Shown in pieces: positions 17,179 through 25,586 of a stretch of 64,000 bases of DNA. The stretch is from Acetobacter sacchari (GTDB lineage Bacteria; Pseudomonadota; Alphaproteobacteria; Acetobacterales; Acetobacteraceae). The notes under the pieces were generated by a model. That model had not been told where the DNA came from, did no database searches, and worked only from the letters and a program-made list of their open reading frames with translations. The position numbers and the translations under genes were made by a program. Numbering within the stretch: the first letter of the stretch is position 1; each line of letters begins with the position of its first letter. The stretch is from contig NZ_JAFVMF010000004.1 in NCBI RefSeq assembly GCF_017377715.1, positions 186,001 through 250,000 on the forward strand, given 5' to 3'.

Positions 17179-17934
17179 ATGCGGCGCTATGGTTTACGCG
17201 ATGACCAGTGGGAGCGGCTAAAGGATCTTCTCCCCGGTCGTGAAGGCTATGTCGGCGGCACTGCGCCGGACAACCGCCTGTTCGTGGAGGCGGTGCTGTA
17301 TCGCTATCGCGCGGGCATTCCATGGCGCGACCTTCCGAGCCGTTTCGGGGACTGGAAAAACGTGCATCGGCGTCTGCGCCTCTGGAGTGAAAAGTGGCGT
17401 CATAGAAAGGATCTTTCGTTATCTACCCGCTGATCACGATAACGAATACATGATGATCGACAGCACCATTGTCCGGGCACATCAGCACAGCGCCGGAGCC
17501 CTCAAAAAGGGGGTAAGGATCAGGCCATCGGACGATCCCGGGGCGGACTGACGACAAAAATCCATGCCATCTGCGACGCTCTGGGCAATCCCGTGGGGAT
17601 CGATATCACACCGGGTCACGATGCGGATATCAACCGGGCGGAGCCGATGCTCGAAAACATCGATCCGAACGCCTTCCTGGCCGACAGGGCCTATGACGCG
17701 GACAGGTTGATCAATCGGCTGACAGAGCGCGGGATTACCGTAGTCATCCCGCCAAAACGCAGCAGAACAACACAACGGGAAACAGACTTCGTCCTTTACA
17801 GGGAGCAGAACCTTGTCGAGCGGTTCTTTAATACACTCAAACAGTTCCGCGCTATCGCAACGCGCTACGACAAGATGAAATCAACTTTCCTCGCAGCCGT
17901 CCAGTTCGCTTCAATCATCATCCTACTTAACTGA
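17179..17934 (+). pseudogene. IS5/IS427-type transposase, frame-disrupted
   Basis: Starts at an ATG 8 bp after GGAGGAGG. Frame 1 gives the N-terminal part (RRYGLRDDQWERLKDLLPG, GIPWRDLPSRFGDWKNVHRR). It must move to frame 2 after LWSEK to continue as SGVIERIFRYL and MMIDSTIVRAHQHSAG, then return to frame 1 at the run AAAAAGGGGG to continue as DQAIGRSRGGLTTKIHAICD, LADRAYDADRLI and ERFFNTLKQFRAIATRYDK. IS427-group elements often use one programmed shift between two frames, so the A5G5 site may be genuine, while the first break looks like a mutation. All three catalytic regions remain. Confidence 0.75.
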
Positions 17935-17950
17935 CGACACGCCGTAGAAC
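17926..17950 (-). repeat. Right terminal inverted repeat of the IS5-family element
   Basis: CTTAACTGACGACACGCCGTAGAAC, the inverted partner of the left end; the transposase stop lies inside it. Confidence 0.75.
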
Positions 17951-18007
17951 CTTTCGGGCCTTGAGCCTAATCAAATCTACTGACGGTTCATCATTGGTAA
18001 TCGCAAC

Positions 18008-20146
18008 TCAGAAGTTGCTGAGCGCTACCCGCTTCCAATGGTTGGCGGCCACACAAACGTAGTGGTAATCCGCGTCATCCGTGAACTGTCCCCTCGTGCA
18101 CGCAGCCGAAGATGAGGACGGCGTCGTCAGCGTCTCGATATAGCCACGCGCCGTGATGGTGGCGCTTGCTTTGACATCTCCCTGTATTGAGGCTCCTTGC
18201 TGCATTTGCACGGAGTTGACGAAGCTCGTTCTTACGTTGTCATAGAGCGTCCCGTTTCCTGGACTCCAGCCCCACCCGAGAATCGGTTGCCCAGAAGCGC
18301 TTAGAAAATTGAGCTGCCCGCCCACGCCGAGAAACGCGTTCCCCTTATTATCCACGATCAGCCCGTAATTCGGAGCCTCCGCACTTCCACCAGCTGCGAT
18401 GCCAATGCCGTGAAAAAAAGGCTTGAACTTATCAGAAACCTTTATGCTCGGATTCCAGATGATCTGGCCACCGAGATTACCGATATTCGGATCCCATGGG
18501 AAACGGGTCGTCGGCGTACCGCTATTACCTCCATCCGCATCCGTATACATCAAGCGTACCGATTGCGACCGGGTATTCTGATCCGGATCCGGATTGTCCG
18601 ACATCATCGTGTCACGGTACTGTACGAACCGCACCGACCCGGCGTAGTTCGCTCCAGGGCGCGGCGCGAAGCCGAGATGCAACAATCCGATGAACGAACC
18701 CGGTTGTTGACCAAGATCGCCGTAGGCGAACAAAGACGACATCCAGCCATTCGGGCCGGGCGCGTAGAATGTTGGTGCGTTCGGCGCCATGTTCGTCGCC
18801 ACGTACCCCATCGGAGCAGCGCCCCCCCCTTGAAGCAGGAAACCAAAACTGTCATTGGCCAGTGGCGCGTCTCCGTTGAGATTGACTGTCAGCCCTTGTA
18901 ACGTCGCGGCATAGGGCGTTTTATTGTGCGATACAAAATCCCATTCGTTCGCACACTGGTGGACCTGATTGTACAGTTGCCCATTCGGTGCGTTGATATC
19001 GCCGTGCGTCTGCGCAGGGTCATCTATCTCGCAAAGCTGGTAGTTCGGGAACGCCTTGGTATAGACACCGAACAAAATCGCCGGGGCGCTGATGTTTGAA
19101 AAAATGGTATCAAGCCCGACTGGGCTTCCATCCGCTGTGGCTTGTCCGGGAACGAGCCGGGTCGGGTGGTCGCTGCCAAGGAACTGCTTCTGAAAATAAA
19201 CTGCCCACCCAGTATCAAGTTGGATACTACTCACAGTTCCGTCCGGATTTGTAGTCCAGCTGCTGATCGTGCCCATCCACGTGTTGGGCGGTTGCATAAA
19301 CGTGCCTAGGCCCGCAGTGTTGGGCAGCCATGACATGAGCCAATTGTTCTGCCACAACTTCGTCAGCGCGACTGCGCGCTCGTTTGTCACGATGTTCATA
19401 CCAGGAACGATGAACTTGGCCCAGTATGCGGGCAACGCAGGCGAAAACGACGCGCCCGTTGCGGTGAACGTAACCGTATGCGTGTTGCCGCTCGGATCCT
19501 TGATCGCCGAAGAAGCAACGAATTTCGGGGGAGCCGAACCGGTGCGCTCCTCACGTGCCACAGCGTCAAGTTCGCCGTAATTTACGAGCCCCCACCACTG
19601 ACCCGCTGTGACGCCAGAGCCCTGCCCAGCCGCCATGCCGTTCATATAGACGGCATCGACGACCGCCTGAAGCCCCCCGGCAACTGGCTGGCCAAAATGC
19701 CATAAAAATGCGTCGTTATCAGCTCGCTGGCCACCGAGCATGATCACCTTGGACCATGGAATGTTATTACCATCCAGATCGCGCGGCACGTCCCAGTCAT
19801 TTCCCGCGGCATCTTTTCCTTGAAAGATGCTGAGAACCGGCGCCGACCGCTCGGTTCCCCCGTAATTCGGCATAGCTGTGAACTGACCACTCGAGCCTCC
19901 CACCGACAGGCTAGCTGTGGTCGTCCTAAGTGGAACCGTCACGTTACCCGTACCATCAAGGCCAGCGATACCGTTCGGCTGATTGATTACGGAAGAGGCA
20001 TTCTGGACGAGCGACGCGAATTGGTCGTTCGCATTTTGGTATATGAGGGGCGTTTTAGTGGATGTGTCGCCCGCAGCACACCACGCCACCCCTAACGCGA
20101 TCGGCACGCTAACCAAGAGGCCTTTGGCAAGATTTGATACCGTCAT
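18008..20146 (-). CDS. Large exported protein of unknown function
   Basis: About 712 residues. The ATG at 20146 has AAGGAGAG 8 bp upstream and starts a hydrophobic leader (LAKGLLVSVPIALGVAWCAAG), a signal peptide or membrane anchor. The body is rich in Gly, Asn, Thr and aromatics, with motifs such as LLHLGFAPRPGANYAGSVRF and GLIVDNKGNAFLGVGG, reminiscent of beta-rich phage tail-fibre or surface proteins. The last 35 residues form a compact module (ACTRGQFTDDADYHYVC, then HWKRVAL) with two Cys that may pair. No enzyme motif was recognised. It lies beside a nested IS and is divergent from an AT-rich glycosyltransferase, suggesting an acquired cell-surface module. Confidence 0.7.
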   Translation of the reverse strand: MTVSNLAKGLLVSVPIALGVAWCAAGDTSTKTPLIYQNANDQFASLVQNASSVINQPNGIAGLDGTGNVTVPLRTTTASLSVGGSSGQFTAMPNYGGTERSAPVLSIFQGKDAAGNDWDVPRDLDGNNIPWSKVIMLGGQRADNDAFLWHFGQPVAGGLQAVVDAVYMNGMAAGQGSGVTAGQWWGLVNYGELDAVAREERTGSAPPKFVASSAIKDPSGNTHTVTFTATGASFSPALPAYWAKFIVPGMNIVTNERAVALTKLWQNNWLMSWLPNTAGLGTFMQPPNTWMGTISSWTTNPDGTVSSIQLDTGWAVYFQKQFLGSDHPTRLVPGQATADGSPVGLDTIFSNISAPAILFGVYTKAFPNYQLCEIDDPAQTHGDINAPNGQLYNQVHQCANEWDFVSHNKTPYAATLQGLTVNLNGDAPLANDSFGFLLQGGGAAPMGYVATNMAPNAPTFYAPGPNGWMSSLFAYGDLGQQPGSFIGLLHLGFAPRPGANYAGSVRFVQYRDTMMSDNPDPDQNTRSQSVRLMYTDADGGNSGTPTTRFPWDPNIGNLGGQIIWNPSIKVSDKFKPFFHGIGIAAGGSAEAPNYGLIVDNKGNAFLGVGGQLNFLSASGQPILGWGWSPGNGTLYDNVRTSFVNSVQMQQGASIQGDVKASATITARGYIETLTTPSSSSAACTRGQFTDDADYHYVCVAANHWKRVALSNF

Positions 20147-20462
20147 GCAAATCTCTCCTTTCGGAATAGCAGGCACTTAACGTTCTGGCGTGCAATCATA
20201 AAGGCCATGCACAACAAAAATCACTCTAAAGCGAAAGATCGAGCGGGTGAGGATCGCTCCGTCGATATACGTAGCTCCGATCCGCAGGCCGCTTTTCCAT
20301 ACTTCCATTACTATCAGGTAACTGCATTTCAGCCGAGATCGACTCATGGCATCGAACTTGCAGCCGCCAGTTTCCAACACGCCAATGCATCAGCGTTGCT
20401 CATTTCATACAACTGCTCTAACCTCACGCTCCACGTGAACGAAGCACAAAGGCTACACGGTC
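20147..20462. other. Divergent control region, AT-richer than surroundings
   Basis: 316 bp between the exported protein and the glycosyltransferase. It must hold both promoters. No dyad, terminator or convincing short gene was found. Confidence 0.4.
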
Positions 20463-21959
20463 GTGAGTAAGGTTGGATTAGTACTTTTTGTAAAAAATGA
20501 AATAAGAGACATATATTTTTGGATTTCATGGCATTTGTCTTGCGGCTTCGACGAACTCATCATCTTTGATGACTACTCCGATGACGGTACCTACGAACTT
20601 CTATCAATGATCAGTGAAGAATTCCCAGTTAAGCTATTTCGCGCCGAACCTGGACACGCGTTCAACATTCGACAAAGAAATACTTACGTAAAAGCAATAG
20701 AAATTAGCAAAAAAGAATTTGACTGGGTTCTTGTTCTCGATTCAGACGAGTATCTAAATTTAAAAAACCACACAAATGTCAAAGATTTTCTTAATGATTA
20801 CGATGATTTTTCTGGTATCGCAATAAATTGGTGCTGCTACGGAAGTTCAAATCACCTCGTATACCCAACAAGCCCGAACGTATTTACAAATTATATTTCA
20901 CATTCCGAAATCGATTTCGAGTATTCATGCGTGCCAAAAAGTTTTTTTAGGCCAAAAAATACGAATGCAAATTATATAAATCCCCATAGATTCGATGTCG
21001 ACGGAAATTACGTTAATGTTGAAAAAAAGGATGTCGTCTGGAGCGAGGAAAAAGACGCCGAACTACTGTTGCCACCCGTATGGGAGATCGCAACCATCAA
21101 CCATTACATAACCAGGAGCTGTGAACATTTTTTAGAAAAATACAGGCGCCGCGTTGATATTCGGAATTCGGGAATGGGAATTTCCCTGTTCAATTACCTT
21201 GATCAGAACCATATTCGAGAAGAAAAAGATATTGAGGTCTACGCCAAGGCGTATAGATTTATATTCGAAATACAAAATTTGATTCATAGAAAATTGTCGA
21301 ATCAGCTCCTGAAAAACGATATTTTCAAGTCTCTGATCGGTTTTGCATTTTCTCATGCGCCCATGCTAGAGGACAAATTTTATGATCTGCGCTCTCATCA
21401 TGGGAGCCATCTCTGCATCGATCGGGCTACACGATTTCTAACCCACGCCGACGTCATAACTAGCGAGCATGAGCGAATAGTATGTTTTGAATCGAAATAT
21501 TTACCCGGAACACTGTTCATATTTCCCTCTGAAACGTTGAATTATATCGCTGCGAAGTTCGAAGAACGCGTATCTATTATCCAATCTTACGCGATTACTG
21601 ATATCTGGAACAAAGATTTGTCGCTCGTGAACCAGTTGACGCAACGTGTGATGTGCTGCGTATCCGGAAATTTTTCCGGAAACGTCGAAGTCGACCGAAA
21701 TTTTGTTTCTAATTGGGAACGGTTCACCTGCGACGAGATCGAACGACCTCAGTCGGACCATGTCGCATTTATTATCCACATCATTGACGATGTTCTTCGG
21801 CGACTTCGATCCGGCGAACCTTTGCCGGAACAGATCGATCCGGACATTTTCGCTTTCATCTGGTCGTTACTACCTTTTGAGACGCTTCAGACCTTATTCA
21901 CCCTCAGCGGGTTCTGCCATGTTTCTTGGATGCGGCCACAACGTCGATTCGCAATTTGA
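20463..21959 (+). CDS. Glycosyltransferase family 2-like protein (GT92-like)
   Basis: 498 residues. The N-terminal domain (VGLVLFVKNEIRDIYFWISWHL, FDELIIFDDYSDDGTYELL, VLVLDSDEYLNL) is the family's nucleotide-sugar fold, with DSDE as the metal-binding D-x-D. The INHYITRSCEHFLEKYRRR segment near residue 215 is typical of the branch with eukaryotic GT92/DUF23 relatives. The remaining 250 residues have no recognised domain. The GTG start has only a weak AAAGG 10 bp upstream. Base composition is strikingly AT-rich across codons 15-280, against the GC-rich genome, so the gene looks recently transferred. The acceptor is unknown; the divergent exported protein is a candidate. Confidence 0.78.
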   Translation: MSKVGLVLFVKNEIRDIYFWISWHLSCGFDELIIFDDYSDDGTYELLSMISEEFPVKLFRAEPGHAFNIRQRNTYVKAIEISKKEFDWVLVLDSDEYLNLKNHTNVKDFLNDYDDFSGIAINWCCYGSSNHLVYPTSPNVFTNYISHSEIDFEYSCVPKSFFRPKNTNANYINPHRFDVDGNYVNVEKKDVVWSEEKDAELLLPPVWEIATINHYITRSCEHFLEKYRRRVDIRNSGMGISLFNYLDQNHIREEKDIEVYAKAYRFIFEIQNLIHRKLSNQLLKNDIFKSLIGFAFSHAPMLEDKFYDLRSHHGSHLCIDRATRFLTHADVITSEHERIVCFESKYLPGTLFIFPSETLNYIAAKFEERVSIIQSYAITDIWNKDLSLVNQLTQRVMCCVSGNFSGNVEVDRNFVSNWERFTCDEIERPQSDHVAFIIHIIDDVLRRLRSGEPLPEQIDPDIFAFIWSLLPFETLQTLFTLSGFCHVSWMRPQRRFAI

Positions 21960-22076
21960 AAAAGATCTTCCTACATTGGCCTGCAGTTTATTGAGACGGC
22001 ATGGACGATGGATAGAAAGGACAATTCCGGGCGATAGCCGGATCGACGCTGGTTGCAAAGGCAACAATCACGTCAA

Positions 22077-23069
22077 TCACGCGCCCCGGGCCTCAAGAAA
22101 TTTCGGAGCAACTGTCCCGCCGTTTCCATCATCTTTGAAACGCGCCAGCAACTCTGCGATCACGTCATACAACGCGTCCGCATCTCCTTCGCGCAGGAAC
22201 TGAACGTTCTTCGGCAGATCGGTCACGCCCCACCAATCGACGACGGTCATGCCCATGGTTAGCTCGCTTGCCGTCTCCACCCGCACATTGACCAGCCGCC
22301 CGCGATACAGATCCGGGCGCAGCAACCACAGAACGGTGTTCGGGTCATGCAGCGGGCCGCCGTCCGTGCCGTATTTCGTCGCTTCGAACCGCTTCTCGAA
22401 GCGCAGCCACCCCGCAACCACCGACCCCACGCGATTCCCGATCGCCTCGAACCGCGCCAGACGCGCGGCGGAGGTGTGCAGGCTGTGCGTCAGGTCGAGC
22501 GGCGCCATCACGAGTTCGACGCCGGAACGCAGGACCATGTCGGCCGCATGCGGATCGACATACACGTTGAACTCGGCGGACGGCGTGATGTTGCCGACCT
22601 CGGCGAAGGCGCCCGACATGGTCACGATACGCCGCAGCCGTGTCCTGAGCGCTGGCTCGCGCGCGAGCGCCAGAGCGACGTTCGTCAGCGGACCTATGGC
22701 GCAGATGGTCACCTCGCCCGGCTCGTTCTCCATCACCGTACGAATAATGAAATCGACCGCATGGCCGGGCGACGACGCGCGACTGGGTGGCGGCAGGTCC
22801 GCGCCTTCGAATCCGGTGCGCCCATGGACATGGGTTGCGTCCACTCTCTCGCGCAGCAGCGCTCGCTCCGCGCCCGCGTGGACGGGCACGTCCGGCCGTC
22901 CGGCGAGGTCGAGAGCCTTGATCGCGTTCTCCGTCGCCTGCGCCACGCCGACGTTGCCCGCGACCGTGGTGACGCCCAACAGTTCGATCTCAGGGCTGGC
23001 CAGCGCCAGCAGAATCGTCAGCGCGTCGTCCTGACCGGGATCGGTGTCGATGATGATCTTCGTGGCCAT
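22077..23069 (-). CDS. Inosine/uridine-preferring nucleoside hydrolase
   Basis: Cleaves the N-glycosidic bond of ribonucleosides to free base and ribose. The 330 residues start with the diagnostic calcium-binding motif KIIIDTDPGQDDA, followed by LGVTTVAGN, then AGAERALL, SPAEFNVYVDPHAAD and PLDLTHSL at the positions expected of the family; DGGPLHDP near the end carries the catalytic-pocket His and Asp. The ATG at 23069 follows GGAGG by 5 bp, so 19 upstream codons in the frame are excluded. It is divergent from an AraC-type regulator, which might control it, although that regulator's GyrI domain suggests a small-molecule sensor. Confidence 0.9.
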   Translation of the reverse strand: MATKIIIDTDPGQDDALTILLALASPEIELLGVTTVAGNVGVAQATENAIKALDLAGRPDVPVHAGAERALLRERVDATHVHGRTGFEGADLPPPSRASSPGHAVDFIIRTVMENEPGEVTICAIGPLTNVALALAREPALRTRLRRIVTMSGAFAEVGNITPSAEFNVYVDPHAADMVLRSGVELVMAPLDLTHSLHTSAARLARFEAIGNRVGSVVAGWLRFEKRFEATKYGTDGGPLHDPNTVLWLLRPDLYRGRLVNVRVETASELTMGMTVVDWWGVTDLPKNVQFLREGDADALYDVIAELLARFKDDGNGGTVAPKFLEARGA

Positions 23070-23262
23070 GGTCGCCTCCGTTGTGCCGTTGGGCGTTGAG
23101 GTGTCGCGAATGACCGGGGGCGTCAAGCGCCAACGAAGTTCATCTCATGGAGGATTTTGCAGCGAGACGTCCGCCGCACCGAAAACCGGGCATGCTTATA
23201 GCAATATCTGCCGAGCGGATTGAACACGGCGCTGCTTAACTGCCTTCGCCACGGAGGACCCC

Positions 23263-24144
23263 ATGACCGAAGCCGCTCGCGGACATTACCAGATAAGGAT
23301 GCAGCGCGTGCTCGACCACATCGACCGTCATCTGGACGACGATCTGAGCCTTGATGCGCTGAGCGCCGTCGCCGCTTTCTCGAAACACCACTTCCACCGC
23401 CAGTTCGCGGCGACCTTCGGCCTCTCCATCCATCGTTACGTCCAACTCGCCCGAATGCGGCGGGCTTCACACCATCTGGCGTTTCATACTGCGGCCAGCG
23501 TCACAGAAATCGCGCTGGACGCCGGATATCAGGCGCCGGATGCTTTCGCACGCGCTTTCCGACAGCGTTTCGGCCAGTCGCCCACCGATTTTCGGAAAAC
23601 GCCGGACTGGAAAACGTGGCTTACGGCCTTTGGGCCATTCATCGACGCACGGAGCAGGCATATGGCGAATTACACATTGAACGACGTCGTCATCCGCGAT
23701 TTTCCCGCCACTCCTGTCGCCGTCATGACCCATCTAGGCGATCCTCAAGGCATTCCCGGCACGATCCGACGGTTCGTCACGTGGCGTCGATCTGTCGGAT
23801 TGGGAAAGACGGTGAGCGACACTTTCACGATATTCTATTGTGATCCCCGAAGAACGTCACCGACCCAGTTTCGCCTCGGCTTATGCGCAGCAACAACCAG
23901 AACGATCCCTCCCAACGATGATCGTGTGACGCAAGACCTAATCCCTAGAGGGCGTTGCGCCGTTTTGCGCGTCATCGGGAGGAGCGACGACCTCGAGCAT
24001 CCGGCGACTTTTCTTTATCGGAACTGGCTGCCCGGCAGCGGAGAGGAATTGCGCGATTTTCCTTTGTTTTGCCAGCGCGTCACGTTTTATCCCGATGTGC
24101 CGGAGAATGAGACTGTGACGGACCTGTTCCTCCCTCTCGTTTGA
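23263..24144 (+). CDS. AraC-family regulator with GyrI-like effector domain
   Basis: 293 residues with the DNA-binding domain first, as in Rob-like regulators. Residues 10-115 contain both helix-turn-helix units (LSLDALSAVAAFSKHHFHRQF and ASVTEIALDAGYQAPDAFARAFRQRFG). Residues about 130-293 form a GyrI/SbmC-like small-molecule-binding domain (VVIRDFPATPVAVMTHLG through DVPENETVTDLFLPL). GGAGG lies 5 bp before the ATG. Such proteins often sense drugs or metabolites and activate efflux or detoxification genes. Its target is not clear; the divergent nucleoside hydrolase gene shares a 190-bp control region. Confidence 0.88.
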   Translation: MTEAARGHYQIRMQRVLDHIDRHLDDDLSLDALSAVAAFSKHHFHRQFAATFGLSIHRYVQLARMRRASHHLAFHTAASVTEIALDAGYQAPDAFARAFRQRFGQSPTDFRKTPDWKTWLTAFGPFIDARSRHMANYTLNDVVIRDFPATPVAVMTHLGDPQGIPGTIRRFVTWRRSVGLGKTVSDTFTIFYCDPRRTSPTQFRLGLCAATTRTIPPNDDRVTQDLIPRGRCAVLRVIGRSDDLEHPATFLYRNWLPGSGEELRDFPLFCQRVTFYPDVPENETVTDLFLPLV

Positions 24145-24399
24145 AGTTTGGCGACGGAATGACGGAGTAAGCTGATCGTCGGTCTCACGCGCCAGCTGCA
24201 TGGCCTCTTCTGAAGACTGCTCGGGTTACAATGGTGAGCTGGGCGCCTCGCCCGTACGGGGGGCAGTCAGAAATATTGAAACGATTTCGAAAAGAACTCC
24301 AGCTGCATCTTGCCGTTTCAGAAGCACGACACCTCGCCGACATCGCGGCCCTGCGCCGCTTTCGTGCATTGGTTCGATCGGATTTTGAAAGGCTTTCTT

Positions 24400-24930
24400 A
24401 TGCTGAAGACTCAGTACATCGCCCTTGGCGCGGCCTGCGGACTCGCGTTTTCCGCCATCGGCGCTGCACACGCGCAGAGCGCAGCTGCGCAGCTTCCCGC
24501 GGGCACGGTCCTCTCCACCCAGCCTGCCGGCAGCGTGCCCGTGACGGCCCCTGCCGATCCGGCTTCCAATCTGGCGACCAAGGGAACGCAGATCGTGAAG
24601 GGGGTCACCGGCAGCGCGACCAGCGCAACGCCGGGGGCTCTGGATGAAAACGGCCTTCCGTCCCTGTCGTCCGCCAGCACTGGCAACGTCACCGGTCTGC
24701 TCTCCTATTGCATCAGTAAAAAACTGGTGAACAGCACGACCGCACGCAGCACGGCGCGCAACCTTGCGAAGCGTGACGACGTAAAGAGCGATCAGGGCTA
24801 TTCGATCGGCGGCCAAGGCCTGCTGCAGAATGGTTCCAGCACGCCGTTCGACATCTCCACGCTCAACAAGTCGAAGCGCGTGGAGCTGTGCAGCGATCTG
24901 GTGAAGAAGGGCCAATCGCTCTCTGACTGA
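24400..24930 (+). CDS. DUF2501 (YjjA-like) exported protein
   Basis: 176 residues with a signal peptide ending in AAHAQ near residue 26. The mature part follows the DUF2501 pattern: NVTGLLSYCISKKLV, a helix with ARNLAKRDDVKSDQGYSIGGQGLL, and FDISTLNKSKRVELCSDLVKKGQSL with the second conserved Cys. The ATG at 24400 with GAAAGG 7 bp before it is chosen; 30 upstream codons lack a signal-like start. The E. coli relative YjjA is a small periplasmic protein with no settled function. Confidence 0.8.
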   Translation: MLKTQYIALGAACGLAFSAIGAAHAQSAAAQLPAGTVLSTQPAGSVPVTAPADPASNLATKGTQIVKGVTGSATSATPGALDENGLPSLSSASTGNVTGLLSYCISKKLVNSTTARSTARNLAKRDDVKSDQGYSIGGQGLLQNGSSTPFDISTLNKSKRVELCSDLVKKGQSLSD

Positions 24931-25031
24931 CGCCTCCCGCCGGGGTAAAAGTCGCGCTTGCTGGCGCCAGACCGCGCAAGAACGTGATGAAGCCGAATTC
25001 GGCGCCCCGGCGTTCAGTGTAGAAAAAGGTG

Positions 25032-25072
25032 ACAACAGGGGGCGGTCTCGCAGAATCACCGCTCCCTGTTGT
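25032..25072. terminator. Long hairpin downstream of DUF2501 gene
   Basis: Two 15-base arms (ACAACAGGGGGCGGT and ACCGCTCCCTGTTGT) pair with one mismatch around an 11-base loop, about 100 bp after the DUF2501 stop. No T-run follows, so it may be a factor-assisted terminator, a 3' end stabiliser or part of an unannotated RNA. Confidence 0.45.
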
Positions 25073-25586
25073 AACGCTATCAGGACATTTTATCAGCCAA
25101 TGCCGTTCGGGTGAGCGTAACAAAAAAACGATATCGTTCGTTTTGGGGGCGCAAATTGCGTTGAAACTCAAAACGATTTTTCCGAACCAGATGTGGTTAT
25201 ACAGCCTCCGTCATGATGTTTTTGTGAAGCAGGTTGACTGCGATGCGGCGAGCCGGATGCCCCCAGACGTTTTTTCCGAAAACTTTATCCGCGTACAATG
25301 ACTTGGGAACAGGCTTCATCTCGCTGTGATAGCAAACTGTTCAATCTGAAAAATTGATCCACCCGTCACGATGCAGTTCTACGCAATTCGCGTCGCCACG
25401 CCGAAATCCCGCTGACGAGCGCCCCATCCCTGCAGACCGAACCCCATGTCGCTGCTGTAAAAATTCCGCTCGCACTTCTCAAACAACGCAAAGCCGCCAT
25501 ACGCCTTCATCGTCACTACGCTACCAGACGTAATCGCTCGCGAATTTGCCACCCTGCGTTCCCATCCCGCAGCAAGCCCAAACCCG
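25073..25586. other. Gene-poor interval between DUF2501 and comEC
   Basis: 514 bp. It has AT-rich tracts near 25120-25350. A 43-codon minus-strand frame (25379-25510, reading MKAYGGFALFEKCERNFYSSD) has coding-like third positions but no ribosome site and no known family, so it is not called as a gene. Confidence 0.4.

Larger units (their letters stand above)
17076..17950 (+). mobile_element. IS5-family (IS427-like) insertion sequence
   Basis: An 875-bp element bounded by imperfect inverted repeats that share GTTCT-CGGCGTGTCGTCAG with single mismatches. It contains a transposase gene in two or three frames. Size and structure fit the IS427 group. It sits inside another IS5-family remnant. No clear target duplication could be assigned; the outermost base of each end is uncertain by a few positions. 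Confidence 0.8.
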
